This document shows positions 26,460 through 33,765 of a DNA stretch of 41,551 bases, one piece after another (position 1 is the stretch's first letter; every line of letters starts with the position of its first letter). The stretch comes from Pseudomonas sp. K2I15. GTDB taxonomy: Bacteria; Pseudomonadota; Gammaproteobacteria; Pseudomonadales; Pseudomonadaceae. The notes under the pieces are model-generated. The model was not told where the DNA came from and made no database searches. It saw only the letters and a program-made list of their open reading frames with translations. The translations under genes were made by a program, and so were the position numbers. The stretch spans positions 1 to 41,551 of the forward strand of contig NZ_NIXO01000054.1 of NCBI RefSeq assembly GCF_002204795.1, read 5' to 3'.

Positions 26460-27445
26460 GACGTGGCTCCTGCAACAGCGGCATCGCTCAGGGCGCGAAT
26501 GATCGCGCGGCGTGCCAGTTTGATCTTGAAGCCGTTGTGCTCCAAAGGCTCGGCGTCCAGCAGCAGGGTTTCGGCGGCGGTGCTGAAGGTTTCGCGGCTG
26601 ACGGATTGGCCGATCAGCGAGGCTTCCACCGCGCGGTCACGCCAGGGTTTGTGGGCGACGCCGCCCAGGGCCAGGCGGGCGTCGACGATTACGTCGCCTT
26701 GCAGCTCCAGCGCAGCCGCAACGGATACCAGGGCGAATGCATAAGAAGCCCGGTCGCGGATTTTCAGGTAGTGGCTGTGGGCAGCAAGGTGGTCGGTGGG
26801 CAATTCGATAGCGGTGATCAACTCATCGTCGGCCAATTGGTTATCCCGCTGGGGCGCATCGCCCGGCAACCGGTGGAAGTCGGCAAACTCGATGACCCGC
26901 GCCCCGCCACGACCCTGCACATGCACCCGGGCATCCAGGGCAGCCAGCGCCACGCACATGTCCGAAGGATGGGTGGCCACGCACTGGTCGCTGGCGCCGA
27001 GGATCGCGTGGATGCGGTTCAAACCGGACCGCGCCGGGCAGCCGCTGCCGGGCTCGCGTTTGTTACAGGGTACGGCCGCATCATAGAAGTAGTAGCAACG
27101 GGTACGCTGCAACAGGTTGCCGCCGGTGCTGGCCATGTTTCGCAATTGCGGCGAGGCACCCGCGAGGATGGCCTGGGACAGCAGCGGGTAGCGTTGTTCG
27201 ATCAGCGGGTGCCAGGCCAGGTCGGCGTTGCTCACCAGGGCGCCGATCATCAGGCCGCCATCGGCGGTTTCTTCCACGTCGCGAAGCGGCAAGCCGGTGA
27301 TATCGATCAAGTGCTCGGGGCGGCTGATGTTTTCTTTCATCAGGTCCAGCAGGTTGGTGCCGCCGGCGATAAAGCGCGACGCCGGGCTGACCAGATGCAC
27401 CGCCTCCTGCACGTCCACCGGTTTGCTGTAATGGAAGGGATTCAT
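26456..27445 (-). CDS. Molybdenum hydroxylase FAD subunit (PaoB-like)
   Basis: FAD-binding subunit that carries electrons from the iron-sulfur subunit. The 329-aa product has the FAD motif RFIAGGTNLLD near residue 25 and ASTGGNLLQRTRC near 105. Cysteines in RTRCYYFYD, VPCNKREPGSGCPA resemble those that hold the extra [4Fe-4S] cluster in E. coli PaoB, which most xanthine dehydrogenase FAD domains lack. ATGA overlaps on both sides (27442-27445 and 26456-26459) indicate one translationally coupled operon. GGGAGG lies just before its ATG. Confidence 0.88.
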   Translation of the reverse strand: MNPFHYSKPVDVQEAVHLVSPASRFIAGGTNLLDLMKENISRPEHLIDITGLPLRDVEETADGGLMIGALVSNADLAWHPLIEQRYPLLSQAILAGASPQLRNMASTGGNLLQRTRCYYFYDAAVPCNKREPGSGCPARSGLNRIHAILGASDQCVATHPSDMCVALAALDARVHVQGRGGARVIEFADFHRLPGDAPQRDNQLADDELITAIELPTDHLAAHSHYLKIRDRASYAFALVSVAAALELQGDVIVDARLALGGVAHKPWRDRAVEASLIGQSVSRETFSTAAETLLLDAEPLEHNGFKIKLARRAIIRALSDAAVAGATS

Positions 27446-27966
27446 TGCTCACCTCCCTGCGTGCGGCATGCCGGCAAAGCTTCTTCGATGGCATCGCGGA
27501 TGTTGTTGTAGGCGCCGCAGCGGCACAGGTTGCCGCTCATCAATTCCTGGATTTGCGCGGTATCGTGGGCCCGGCCTTCACGGGCCAGGCCCACTGCCGA
27601 ACAAATCTGCCCCGGCGTGCAGTAGCCGCACTGGAAAGCATCGTGCTTGATGAATGCCTGTTGCATCGGGTGCAGGTCTTCGCCCGAGGCCAGGCCTTCG
27701 ATGGTGGTCAACTCGGCGCCGTCGCACATCACCGCCAGGGTCAGGCAGGCGTTCACCCGTTTACCGTTGAGCAATACGGTGCAGGCGCCGCACTGGCCGT
27801 GGTCGCAACCCTTCTTGGTGCCAGTCAGGTCCAGTTGCTCGCGCAGCAGGTCCAGCAGGGTGGTCCAGGGCAATACATCCAGTTGGATGTCCCGACGATT
27901 GAGGGTCAGGCTTATCGGATGGCTAACGAACGGCTTGGCCGCCACGCCGTTGGGGGTCGCGCTCAT
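27442..27966 (-). CDS. Molybdenum hydroxylase [2Fe-2S] subunit (PaoA-like)
   Basis: Small iron-sulfur subunit, first gene of the operon. The 174-aa protein has the plant-type ferredoxin cluster GCDHGQCGACTVLLNG and the C-terminal second cluster motif CGYCTPGQ followed by GNLCRCGAYNNI. E. coli PaoA has a Tat signal peptide and works in the periplasm; here the N-terminus (MSATPNGVAAKPF) has no twin-arginine signal, so a cytoplasmic enzyme is expected. I chose ATG 27966, with GAGG five bases upstream, over GTG 27972. Confidence 0.9.
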   Translation of the reverse strand: MSATPNGVAAKPFVSHPISLTLNRRDIQLDVLPWTTLLDLLREQLDLTGTKKGCDHGQCGACTVLLNGKRVNACLTLAVMCDGAELTTIEGLASGEDLHPMQQAFIKHDAFQCGYCTPGQICSAVGLAREGRAHDTAQIQELMSGNLCRCGAYNNIRDAIEEALPACRTQGGEQ

Positions 27967-28072
27967 AAACACCTCACGGATTGGTGTGCAATCGCGGCGT
28001 TCAGGGAAGTCGCCGTCTTAGCGGTACGACTTCCCGGGGTTATGAGCGTTCAAGGCAATTGATGGGTGGCGA

Positions 28073-28519
28073 TCAGCGAATGCTAAGGGTGGTAACCAGC
28101 TGGTTGCGCGGCGCGTTGATCGAGGTGTTGCTGTACTGGAACGTGCCGCCGGCTTCGATATCCAGCTGGAACGTATAGATGTAGCCCATCAACGTACCCG
28201 CGCCGCTGCACGCCTGGCTGATGGAGCCGACCTGGCAAATGGCGATGCTGCTGCCGGAAACCGGCGCGCCATCGAAGAACGCCTGGGAGCTGTTGCCCAA
28301 CCCGACTTCCATCACGTACACCAGCGTTTGCCCACGGTGCGTGCACATCTGGGTGCTGGTCGCCCGTTCAGGGATGGTTTCAGTGCACTTGGCCGACTGC
28401 ACCTTGAACACCCGCACCTCGCTCAACGCCGGTGCAGGCGCGCCCCACACCGGTGCTGCGCCGAGCCACAGGCCGATACAACCGAACACAGCTAGACTCC
28501 AGGCGCTGGCTTTTTTCAT
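28073..28519 (-). CDS. Small secreted protein, DUF4879/YolA-like
   Basis: A 148-aa protein with a clear signal peptide (MKKASAWSLAVFGCIGLWLG, cleavage near VWGA at about 26). The mature part begins APAPALSEVRVFKVQSAKC and has several Cys residues (near VQSAKC, STQMC, SIAIC and SQAC) that could form disulfides. It resembles the DUF4879 group by memory only. The start at 28519 gives the signal peptide; the frame stays open to 28588. It lies 106 bp upstream of the molybdenum hydroxylase operon on the same strand, but there is no clear functional link. Function unknown. Confidence 0.7.
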   Translation of the reverse strand: MKKASAWSLAVFGCIGLWLGAAPVWGAPAPALSEVRVFKVQSAKCTETIPERATSTQMCTHRGQTLVYVMEVGLGNSSQAFFDGAPVSGSSIAICQVGSISQACSGAGTLMGYIYTFQLDIEAGGTFQYSNTSINAPRNQLVTTLSIR

Positions 28520-28666
28520 GCTGTCGATGACCCTGCAATAAACGTCGGCGCAGTATGCCTCAAGGCCATGATCAAGCCTATGCGCCACTGGCCCTCGGCT
28601 GCTGGTATGATGCGCCGCTTTTTCCGATCCTCTCTGGAACCACAGCCGCTTGGCGCAGTTTGTGCT

Positions 28667-28706
28667 TTGACTTAGAGGTCAACAAATAACGACGCAAAAT
28701 AGCGTC
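28667..28706 (+). promoter_or_regulatory. Two inverted repeats upstream of the purine permease
   Basis: TTGAC-N6-GTCAA (28667-28682) and GACGC-AAAATA-GCGTC (28691-28706) are both perfect 5-bp inverted repeats in the 40 bp before the ribosome-binding site (GGGAG, 28710-28714). They could be an operator and an RNA hairpin controlling translation. Neither matches a regulator I can name. Confidence 0.4.
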
Positions 28707-28719
28707 ACAGGGAGCAGGC

Positions 28720-30015
28720 ATGCTGGAAAAGCTGTTTCAACTCAAGGCACACAACACCAATGTGCGCACCGAGATTCTCGCGGGCGTCACCACCTTCCTG
28801 GCCATGGCCTACATCCTGTTCGTCAACCCGAGCATTCTCGGCGAGACCGGCATGGACAAGGGCGCGGTGTTCGTAGCGACCTGCCTGGCGGCGGCTATCG
28901 GCTCCACCGTGATGGGCCTGATCGCCAACTACCCGATTGCGCTGGCACCGGGCATGGGCCTCAACGCGTTCTTCACCTACACCGTGGTCCTGCACATGGG
29001 CCATACCTGGCAAGTGGCGCTGGGTGCGGTGTTCATCTCGGCGGTGCTGTTCTTCCTGCTGTCGATCTTCCGCATCCGTGAATGGATCATCAACAGCATC
29101 CCGCTGCCGCTGCGCTCGGCGATTGCGGCGGGTATCGGCCTGTTCCTGGCACTGATCGCCCTGCACAACGCCGGCATCGTGGTCAGCAACCCGGCCACCA
29201 TGGTGGGCCTGGGCGACCTGAAGCAACCGGCACCGATCCTCGCCACCCTTGGCTTCGCGCTGATCGTTGCGCTGGAAGCCCTGAAAGTGCGCGGCGCGGT
29301 ATTGATCGGCATTCTGGTGGTGACCATCGCCTCCATCGTGCTGGGCTTTACCCCGTTCGGCGGCGTGATGTCGATGCCGCCTTCGCTGGCCCCGACCTTC
29401 CTGCAACTGGACATCAAGGGCGCCCTGGACATCGGTCTGGTGAGCGTGATCTTCGCCTTCCTGTTCGTCGACCTGTTCGACAACTCCGGCACCCTGATCG
29501 GCGTCGCCAAGCGCGCCGGCCTGATGGGCAAGGACGGCCACATGCCGAAAATGGGCCGTGCGCTGATCGCGGACAGTACCGCTGCCATGGCCGGCTCCCT
29601 GCTGGGCACCTCGACCACCACCAGCTACATCGAATCGGCTGCGGGCGTGAGCGCCGGTGGCCGTACCGGTTTGACCGCTGTGGTGGTCGCGATCCTGTTT
29701 CTGCTGGCGCTGTTTTTCTCGCCACTGGCGGCCAGCGTACCGGCCTTTGCCACCGCGCCGGCGCTGCTGTTTGTTGCCGTACTGATGACCTCTGGCCTGG
29801 CCGAAATCGACTGGGACGACATCACCGTCGCCGCACCGGTGGTGATCACCGCCCTGGCGATGCCATTCACTTATTCCATCGCCAACGGCATTGCCTTCGG
29901 TTTCATCGCCTGGACCGCCATCAAGCTGCTTTCGGGCCGCTACCGTGAGCTGAACCCGGCGCTGGTGATCCTGTCGATTCTGTTTGTGATCAAGCTGGGC
30001 TGGTTCAACGCATGA
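28720..30015 (+). CDS. NCS2 family purine permease (AzgA/PbuG type)
   Basis: Inner-membrane proton symporter for hypoxanthine, guanine or adenine. The 431-aa protein has the family start FQLKAHNTNVRTEILAGVTTF, MAYILFVNP in TM1, NAFFTYTVV, and the substrate-site region GTSTTTSYIESAAGVSAGGRTG. About 12-14 TM segments are visible. The stop codon overlaps the trmA start by ATGA (30012-30015), so the two are co-transcribed. GGGAG at 28710-28714 supports the ATG at 28720. The exact base transported cannot be told from sequence. Confidence 0.9.
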   Translation: MLEKLFQLKAHNTNVRTEILAGVTTFLAMAYILFVNPSILGETGMDKGAVFVATCLAAAIGSTVMGLIANYPIALAPGMGLNAFFTYTVVLHMGHTWQVALGAVFISAVLFFLLSIFRIREWIINSIPLPLRSAIAAGIGLFLALIALHNAGIVVSNPATMVGLGDLKQPAPILATLGFALIVALEALKVRGAVLIGILVVTIASIVLGFTPFGGVMSMPPSLAPTFLQLDIKGALDIGLVSVIFAFLFVDLFDNSGTLIGVAKRAGLMGKDGHMPKMGRALIADSTAAMAGSLLGTSTTTSYIESAAGVSAGGRTGLTAVVVAILFLLALFFSPLAASVPAFATAPALLFVAVLMTSGLAEIDWDDITVAAPVVITALAMPFTYSIANGIAFGFIAWTAIKLLSGRYRELNPALVILSILFVIKLGWFNA

Positions 30016-31091
30016 CTTTTGATGCCGCAAGCTACACCGTTCAACTGCAAGACAAGGTCACGCGCCTGCGTGACCTGCTGGCGCCGTTCGACGCGCCAGA
30101 GCCTCAGGTTTTCGACTCGCCGTTGCAGAACTTCCGCCTACGGGCGGAGTTCCGCCTGTGGCGCGAAGGCGGTCAGCGCCACTATGCGATGTTCTCCCAG
30201 GACGACAAGCGCACGCCGATCCTCATCGAAGAATTCCCCATTGCCAGCCTGCGCATCAACCAGTTGATGCCGCAGCTCAAGGCTGCCTGGCAAGCCAGCG
30301 CCGCCCTGAGCCACAAGCTGTTTCAGGTGGAGTTCCTCACCACGCTCGCCGGCGACGCGATGATCACCCTGTGCTATCACCGCCCGCTGGATGAGCATTG
30401 GCATACGGCGGCCAACAAGCTGGCGGCTGATCTGAACGTCAGCATCATCGGCCGTTCGAAGGGCAAGCGCGATGTGATCGGCCGCGATTACGTGGTCGAG
30501 AAACTCGACGTCGGCGGCCGCACCTTCAGCTATCGCCAGCCCGAAGGCGCGTTCACCCAGCCCAACGGCACGGTGAACCAGAAGATGCTCAACTGGGCGT
30601 ACGAAGCGCTTGGCGATCGCAGTGATGACTTGCTGGAGCTGTATTGCGGCAACGGCAACTTCACCCTGCCGCTGGCCACCCGCGTGCGCAAAGTGCTGGC
30701 TACCGAAATCAGCAAGACTTCGGTGAGTGCTGCCCTGAGCAACCTGGATGAAAACGCGGTGGATAACGTCACCCTGGTGCGTTTGTCTGCTGAAGAACTG
30801 ACCGAAGCCTTGAACGAAGTGCGGCCGTTCCGACGCCTGCACGGCATCGACCTCAAGAGCTACGAATTCGGCAGCGTGTTCGTCGACCCGCCGCGTGCCG
30901 GGATGGACCCGGACACCTGCGAGCTGACCCGGCGCTTCGAGAACATCCTCTACATCTCCTGCAACCCGGAGACGTTGGCGGCGAACATCGCGCAACTGCA
31001 TGACACGCACCGGATTACCCAGTGTGCGTTGTTTGACCAGTTCCCGTGGACGCACCATATGGAATCGGGTGTGTTGCTGACGCGGCGGTAA
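30012..31091 (+). CDS. trmA: tRNA (uracil-54-C5)-methyltransferase TrmA
   Basis: SAM enzyme that makes ribothymidine at position 54 of tRNA T-loops. The 359-aa protein has the SAM motif LLELYCGNGNFTLPLA, VDPPRAGMD, and the catalytic Cys at residue 317 in LYISCNPETLAAN. Length is slightly under E. coli TrmA (366 aa). It has no N-terminal TRAM domain or Fe-S Cys set, which separates it from RlmC and RlmD. It overlaps the permease gene by four bases, an arrangement that couples a purine transporter to a tRNA modification gene. Confidence 0.96.
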   Translation: MTFDAASYTVQLQDKVTRLRDLLAPFDAPEPQVFDSPLQNFRLRAEFRLWREGGQRHYAMFSQDDKRTPILIEEFPIASLRINQLMPQLKAAWQASAALSHKLFQVEFLTTLAGDAMITLCYHRPLDEHWHTAANKLAADLNVSIIGRSKGKRDVIGRDYVVEKLDVGGRTFSYRQPEGAFTQPNGTVNQKMLNWAYEALGDRSDDLLELYCGNGNFTLPLATRVRKVLATEISKTSVSAALSNLDENAVDNVTLVRLSAEELTEALNEVRPFRRLHGIDLKSYEFGSVFVDPPRAGMDPDTCELTRRFENILYISCNPETLAANIAQLHDTHRITQCALFDQFPWTHHMESGVLLTRR

Positions 31092-31115
31092 AACCTCAGC
31101 ACACCCAACCTATCC

Positions 31116-31145
31116 AAGTGTGGGAGCGGGTCAGCTGCCACATTG
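31116..31145. repeat. Degenerate REP fragment
   Basis: AGTGTGGGAGCGGG is followed by TCAGCTGCCACATTGG, an eroded REP hairpin with arms TGTGG and CCACA. It lies between convergent trmA and the DUF2442 gene. Confidence 0.6.
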
Positions 31146-31150
31146 GATCT

Positions 31151-31618
31151 TCATGTATCAGCTGAATCACTGTCATCCAGAACCTCCTTGCGTGGCCGCC
31201 CGCCCTTCTTGCCATTGGCTCGGGCGGCAGCGGATTTGGCGGCGCTGCTCTTGCGACCGTTGTGGGAGGCTACCAGGCTTGTAGCCAGGGCCATTAAAGG
31301 CTGGCTTGTGGCGATAAGGCCGGTGATGGAAACATCCAGGTCCTGGGCCTCACAACAAAGCGCCTTTCCGCCAAAACCGACTTCTAACTGCTGGAAATCC
31401 TGCAAGCTAAACCCTGCGAACTCCGGCAGCCCCGCCACAGGCAACATGACGCGACTGCCGTCGCTGAAGCCAATGGATAGGCAGTCATTTTCATAACGCA
31501 CATTGCTGGCGTTAGCGTACAAACCCTTTGAGCTGCGTCCTCGGTCTATTGCCGTGTCGATATCGGCCTCGGTGATCGGTGCATACGGTAAAACTTTGGC
31601 TTTTACGATTTTTTTCAT
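31151..31618 (-). CDS. DUF2442 domain protein, putative antitoxin
   Basis: A 155-aa protein with a DUF2442-type core at about 35-100 (RYENDCLSIGFSDGSRVMLP, LPEFAGFSLQDFQQLEV) and a basic Ala/Lys-rich tail containing KKGGRPRKE near residue 137-145, which resembles an AT-hook (GRP core). It overlaps the upstream DUF4160 gene by ATGA (31615-31618). DUF2442 proteins are often found next to DUF4160 and are predicted toxin-antitoxin partners; a DNA-binding tail would suit the antitoxin/autorepressor role. This is inference from domain and layout only. Confidence 0.75.
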   Translation of the reverse strand: MKKIVKAKVLPYAPITEADIDTAIDRGRSSKGLYANASNVRYENDCLSIGFSDGSRVMLPVAGLPEFAGFSLQDFQQLEVGFGGKALCCEAQDLDVSITGLIATSQPLMALATSLVASHNGRKSSAAKSAAARANGKKGGRPRKEVLDDSDSADT

Positions 31619-32043
31619 AAATCAATCTCCACAAAACCCGGCGCCCTGACCAGATTCAGAATTGTTTTCTGCCCCACGACATCGTGCCGGGCACGTGCGA
31701 TCACATAAACACCCCGCTGAATGATCAACCCAGGCAACACCTCACCGGCTTCCCAGTCCCAGGAATGATTCTCCAGACACACCGTTTGCAGTGTTTCCCA
31801 CCAGATCCTGCGTGCCCGCGCCAGGTAGTGCGGCTGCATTATCGTCTTGCGTATTCCCTCCAGGACCGCTGTGGGTGGCCGCCTCCGTTCAGGGTCTACA
31901 TCCCACAACGCCACATGCCCATTCAGAAAGCTGAAACGAAAGCGTGCATCCCATTCCTTGCCAGCAACATGCACATGAGGCGGGCAATGCTCATCCCTGA
32001 GAAACACCGCAATCACATGTCCTTTGTAAGTGCCTACTTTCAT
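31615..32043 (-). CDS. DUF4160 domain protein, putative toxin partner
   Basis: A 142-aa protein whose first ~90 residues match the DUF4160 pattern, with the hallmark PPHVHV at about 21-26 and an acidic-aromatic core (ARFRFSFLNGHVALWDVDPE). DUF4160 proteins are usually about 80-90 aa, so the last ~50 residues (from SWDWEAGEV) are an extension of unknown role. It is first in the pair and overlaps the DUF2442 gene. An inverted repeat, TAACC-N9-GGTTA, lies just before its start (32046-32064). No enzymatic activity can be assigned. Confidence 0.75.
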   Translation of the reverse strand: MKVGTYKGHVIAVFLRDEHCPPHVHVAGKEWDARFRFSFLNGHVALWDVDPERRRPPTAVLEGIRKTIMQPHYLARARRIWWETLQTVCLENHSWDWEAGEVLPGLIIQRGVYVIARARHDVVGQKTILNLVRAPGFVEIDL

Positions 32044-32045
32044 CG

Positions 32046-32064
32046 TAACCCATCAGTTAGGTTA
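32046..32064. promoter_or_regulatory. Inverted repeat at the DUF4160 start, possible operator
   Basis: TAACC-N9-GGTTA ends 3 bases upstream of the DUF4160 start codon, overlapping where its ribosome-binding site should be. This is a position expected for autoregulation of a two-gene module. Confidence 0.35.
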
Positions 32065-32298
32065 TTTTCCGCCAGGTAACACTTTTCCGCGTGCAACCCG
32101 ACAACCGGCTCCGCTATCTGGAGTTACCGCCACAGGCTAGTCGCAGGGGCCAGTTCGTCGAATACCGGGTTGTAACCGCTCATGGAAAGAGTGACCACCG
32201 CCCAGCAAGCAAGCCCCCAGTTACACGCGCTTTCAATTGGCGTTCGATAATCGCCCGTTTCCCACCCCGACGATTGACCAAATTAACCATTCAGTACA

Positions 32299-32318
32299 TT
32301 TTATCTCCGCAGATAAAA
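32299..32318 (+). promoter_or_regulatory. Perfect hairpin before the aroQ ribosome-binding site
   Basis: TTTTATCT-CCGC-AGATAAAA is an 8-bp perfect stem with a 4-base loop, ending 8 bases before GGAG (32327-32330). It may be an operator or a leader hairpin. Confidence 0.45.
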
Positions 32319-32338
32319 ACAACAGTGGAGATCCCTTT

Positions 32339-32779
32339 ATGCCGCCCATCGTGCTGGTGCTCAACGGCCCCAATCTCAACCTGCTCGGCACCCGCGAGCC
32401 CGCCACTTATGGCCACGAAACCCTGGCCGACCTCGCCGCCCTGTGTGGCCGCAGCGCCGAACAACTGGGGTTGAAAGTCGAGTTCCGCCAGACCAACCAC
32501 GAAGGCGAATTGCTGGACTGGATCCACGGCTCCCGCGCCCGTTGCGCCGGCATCGTGATCAACCCGGCCGCCTGGACCCACACCTCGGTGGCGATCCGCG
32601 ATGCGCTGGTGGCCAGTGAAGTGCCGGTGATCGAAGTGCATTTGTCCAACGTGCATGCCCGGGAAGCGTTCCGTCATCACTCGTTCGTGTCGCCAATCGC
32701 CAAGGCGGTGCTCGCCGGTTTTGGCAGCCATGGCTATCACTTGGCCCTAGAACATTTCAGCAAGACCTTGAAGGGATGA
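32339..32779 (+). CDS. aroQ: Type II 3-dehydroquinate dehydratase
   Basis: Converts 3-dehydroquinate to 3-dehydroshikimate; dodecameric cytoplasmic enzyme. The 146-aa protein has NGPNLNLLGTREP with Arg19 and Tyr24 of the active-site lid, NPAAWTHTSVAIRDAL, and EVHLSN with the catalytic His. Start at ATG 32339 with GGAG eight bases upstream; the frame opens earlier (32237) but that part is not AroQ. It overlaps the dehydrogenase gene by ATGA. Setting beside quiC and an MFS importer says this copy serves quinate breakdown, with a biosynthetic copy expected elsewhere. Confidence 0.95.
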   Translation: MPPIVLVLNGPNLNLLGTREPATYGHETLADLAALCGRSAEQLGLKVEFRQTNHEGELLDWIHGSRARCAGIVINPAAWTHTSVAIRDALVASEVPVIEVHLSNVHAREAFRHHSFVSPIAKAVLAGFGSHGYHLALEHFSKTLKG

Positions 32780-33636
32780 ACCCGGTGTCCAAACGTCGAA
32801 TTCTCGCCGGCCTGATAGGCGCCGGCATCCAGGCTTCCCGCACCCCGGCCCTGCATGAGCACGAAGGTGATGCCCAGGGCTTGCGCTACTTGTATCGCCT
32901 GATCGACCTCGATCAGTTGCAGGTGGATACCCGCGCCCTGCCCGACCTGCTGATGGCGGCCGAGCAGATGAACTTCACCGGCCTGAACATCACCTACCCA
33001 TGCAAGCAGGCGATCCTGCCGTTGCTGGACAACCTGTCGCCCGAGGCGCGGGGCATCGGCGCGGTGAATACCGTGGTGTTCCAAAACGGTAAACGTATCG
33101 GCCACAACACCGACTGCCTGGGTTTTGCCGAAGGCTTTCGCCGGGGCTTGAGTGACGTGGCTCGCAAGCACGTGGTGCAGATGGGCGCGGGCGGTGCCGG
33201 GGCGGCGGTGGCCCATGCGCTGCTGGGCGAAGGCGTGGAGCGCTTGAGCATTTTCGATATGGACGCCGAGCGCGCCCGCAGCCTGGCCGACAACCTCAAC
33301 CAGCATTTTGGTGACGGGCGGGCGCAGGCAGGCAATGACCTGGAAAACGCCATGGCCGAGGCCGACGGCCTGGTGAACACCACGCCCATGGGCATGGCCA
33401 AGCTGCCGGGCATGCCGGTGCCGCTGGACACCTTGCGCGCCGACTTGTGGGTGGCGGAGATTGTGTATTTCCCGCTGGAAACCGAACTGCTGCGCAACGC
33501 CCGCGCCCTGGGTTGTCGCACCCTGGATGGCGGCAACATGGCGGTGTTTCAGGCGGTGAAGGCGTTTGAGTTGTTCAGTGGCGAAGTGGCGGACGCCGAC
33601 CGGATGCTGGCGCACTTCCAGAGCATGAACATCTAA
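32776..33636 (+). CDS. Quinate/shikimate dehydrogenase (AroE-like, catabolic type)
   Basis: A 286-aa oxidoreductase of the shikimate dehydrogenase superfamily. NITYPCKQ gives catalytic Lys77 and NTDCLGF gives Asp113. The dinucleotide fold GAGGAGAAVAHAL is followed by IFDMDAERA, so the NRTxxR/K motif that fixes NADP in biosynthetic AroE is absent and an Asp sits at the end of beta-2. This predicts NAD use, as in catabolic quinate/shikimate dehydrogenases such as C. glutamicum QsuD. It is coupled to aroQ by a four-base overlap. No PQQ-type quinate dehydrogenase is in the window, so this enzyme probably does the first oxidation. Confidence 0.9.
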   Translation: MNPVSKRRILAGLIGAGIQASRTPALHEHEGDAQGLRYLYRLIDLDQLQVDTRALPDLLMAAEQMNFTGLNITYPCKQAILPLLDNLSPEARGIGAVNTVVFQNGKRIGHNTDCLGFAEGFRRGLSDVARKHVVQMGAGGAGAAVAHALLGEGVERLSIFDMDAERARSLADNLNQHFGDGRAQAGNDLENAMAEADGLVNTTPMGMAKLPGMPVPLDTLRADLWVAEIVYFPLETELLRNARALGCRTLDGGNMAVFQAVKAFELFSGEVADADRMLAHFQSMNI

Positions 33637-33656
33637 CTGTGGAAACCGGATCAAAA

Positions 33657-33752
33657 AATGTGGGAGCGGGCTTGCTCGCGAAGGCAGTGTGTCAGTCACC
33701 AGATGTATTGGCTGATACACCGCATTCGCGAGCAAGCCCGCTCCCACATTTG
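33657..33752. repeat. REPIN between the dehydrogenase and TetR genes
   Basis: Inverted full REP units (33657-33684 and 33723-33752) lie between convergent genes, with 20 bp to the left stop codon and 13 bp to the right one. They are probably the only transcription barrier there. Confidence 0.9.
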
Positions 33753-33765
33753 TTCAGTGTTAAAT

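Larger units (their letters stand above)
32044..32338. other. Divergent intergenic region between the DUF4160 pair and aroQ
   Basis: 295 bp holding the promoters of both directions. It contains the inverted repeat at 32046-32064, a partial match to the candidate quinate operator at 32282-32295, and a perfect hairpin at 32299-32318. The middle part (32070-32270) shows nothing I recognise; the frames across it are not convincing genes. Confidence 0.5.

Noticed and set aside
28705..30030. A 441-codon - strand frame
   Set aside because: Antisense to the purine permease; no domain pattern.
32091..32474. Short + strand frame before aroQ
   Set aside because: Runs out of frame into aroQ with no recognisable protein pattern.
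5988..33752. Repeated 25-bp units as a possible CRISPR array
   Set aside because: Copies are scattered over 28 kb in inverted pairs with no regular spacers; they are REP/REPIN elements.
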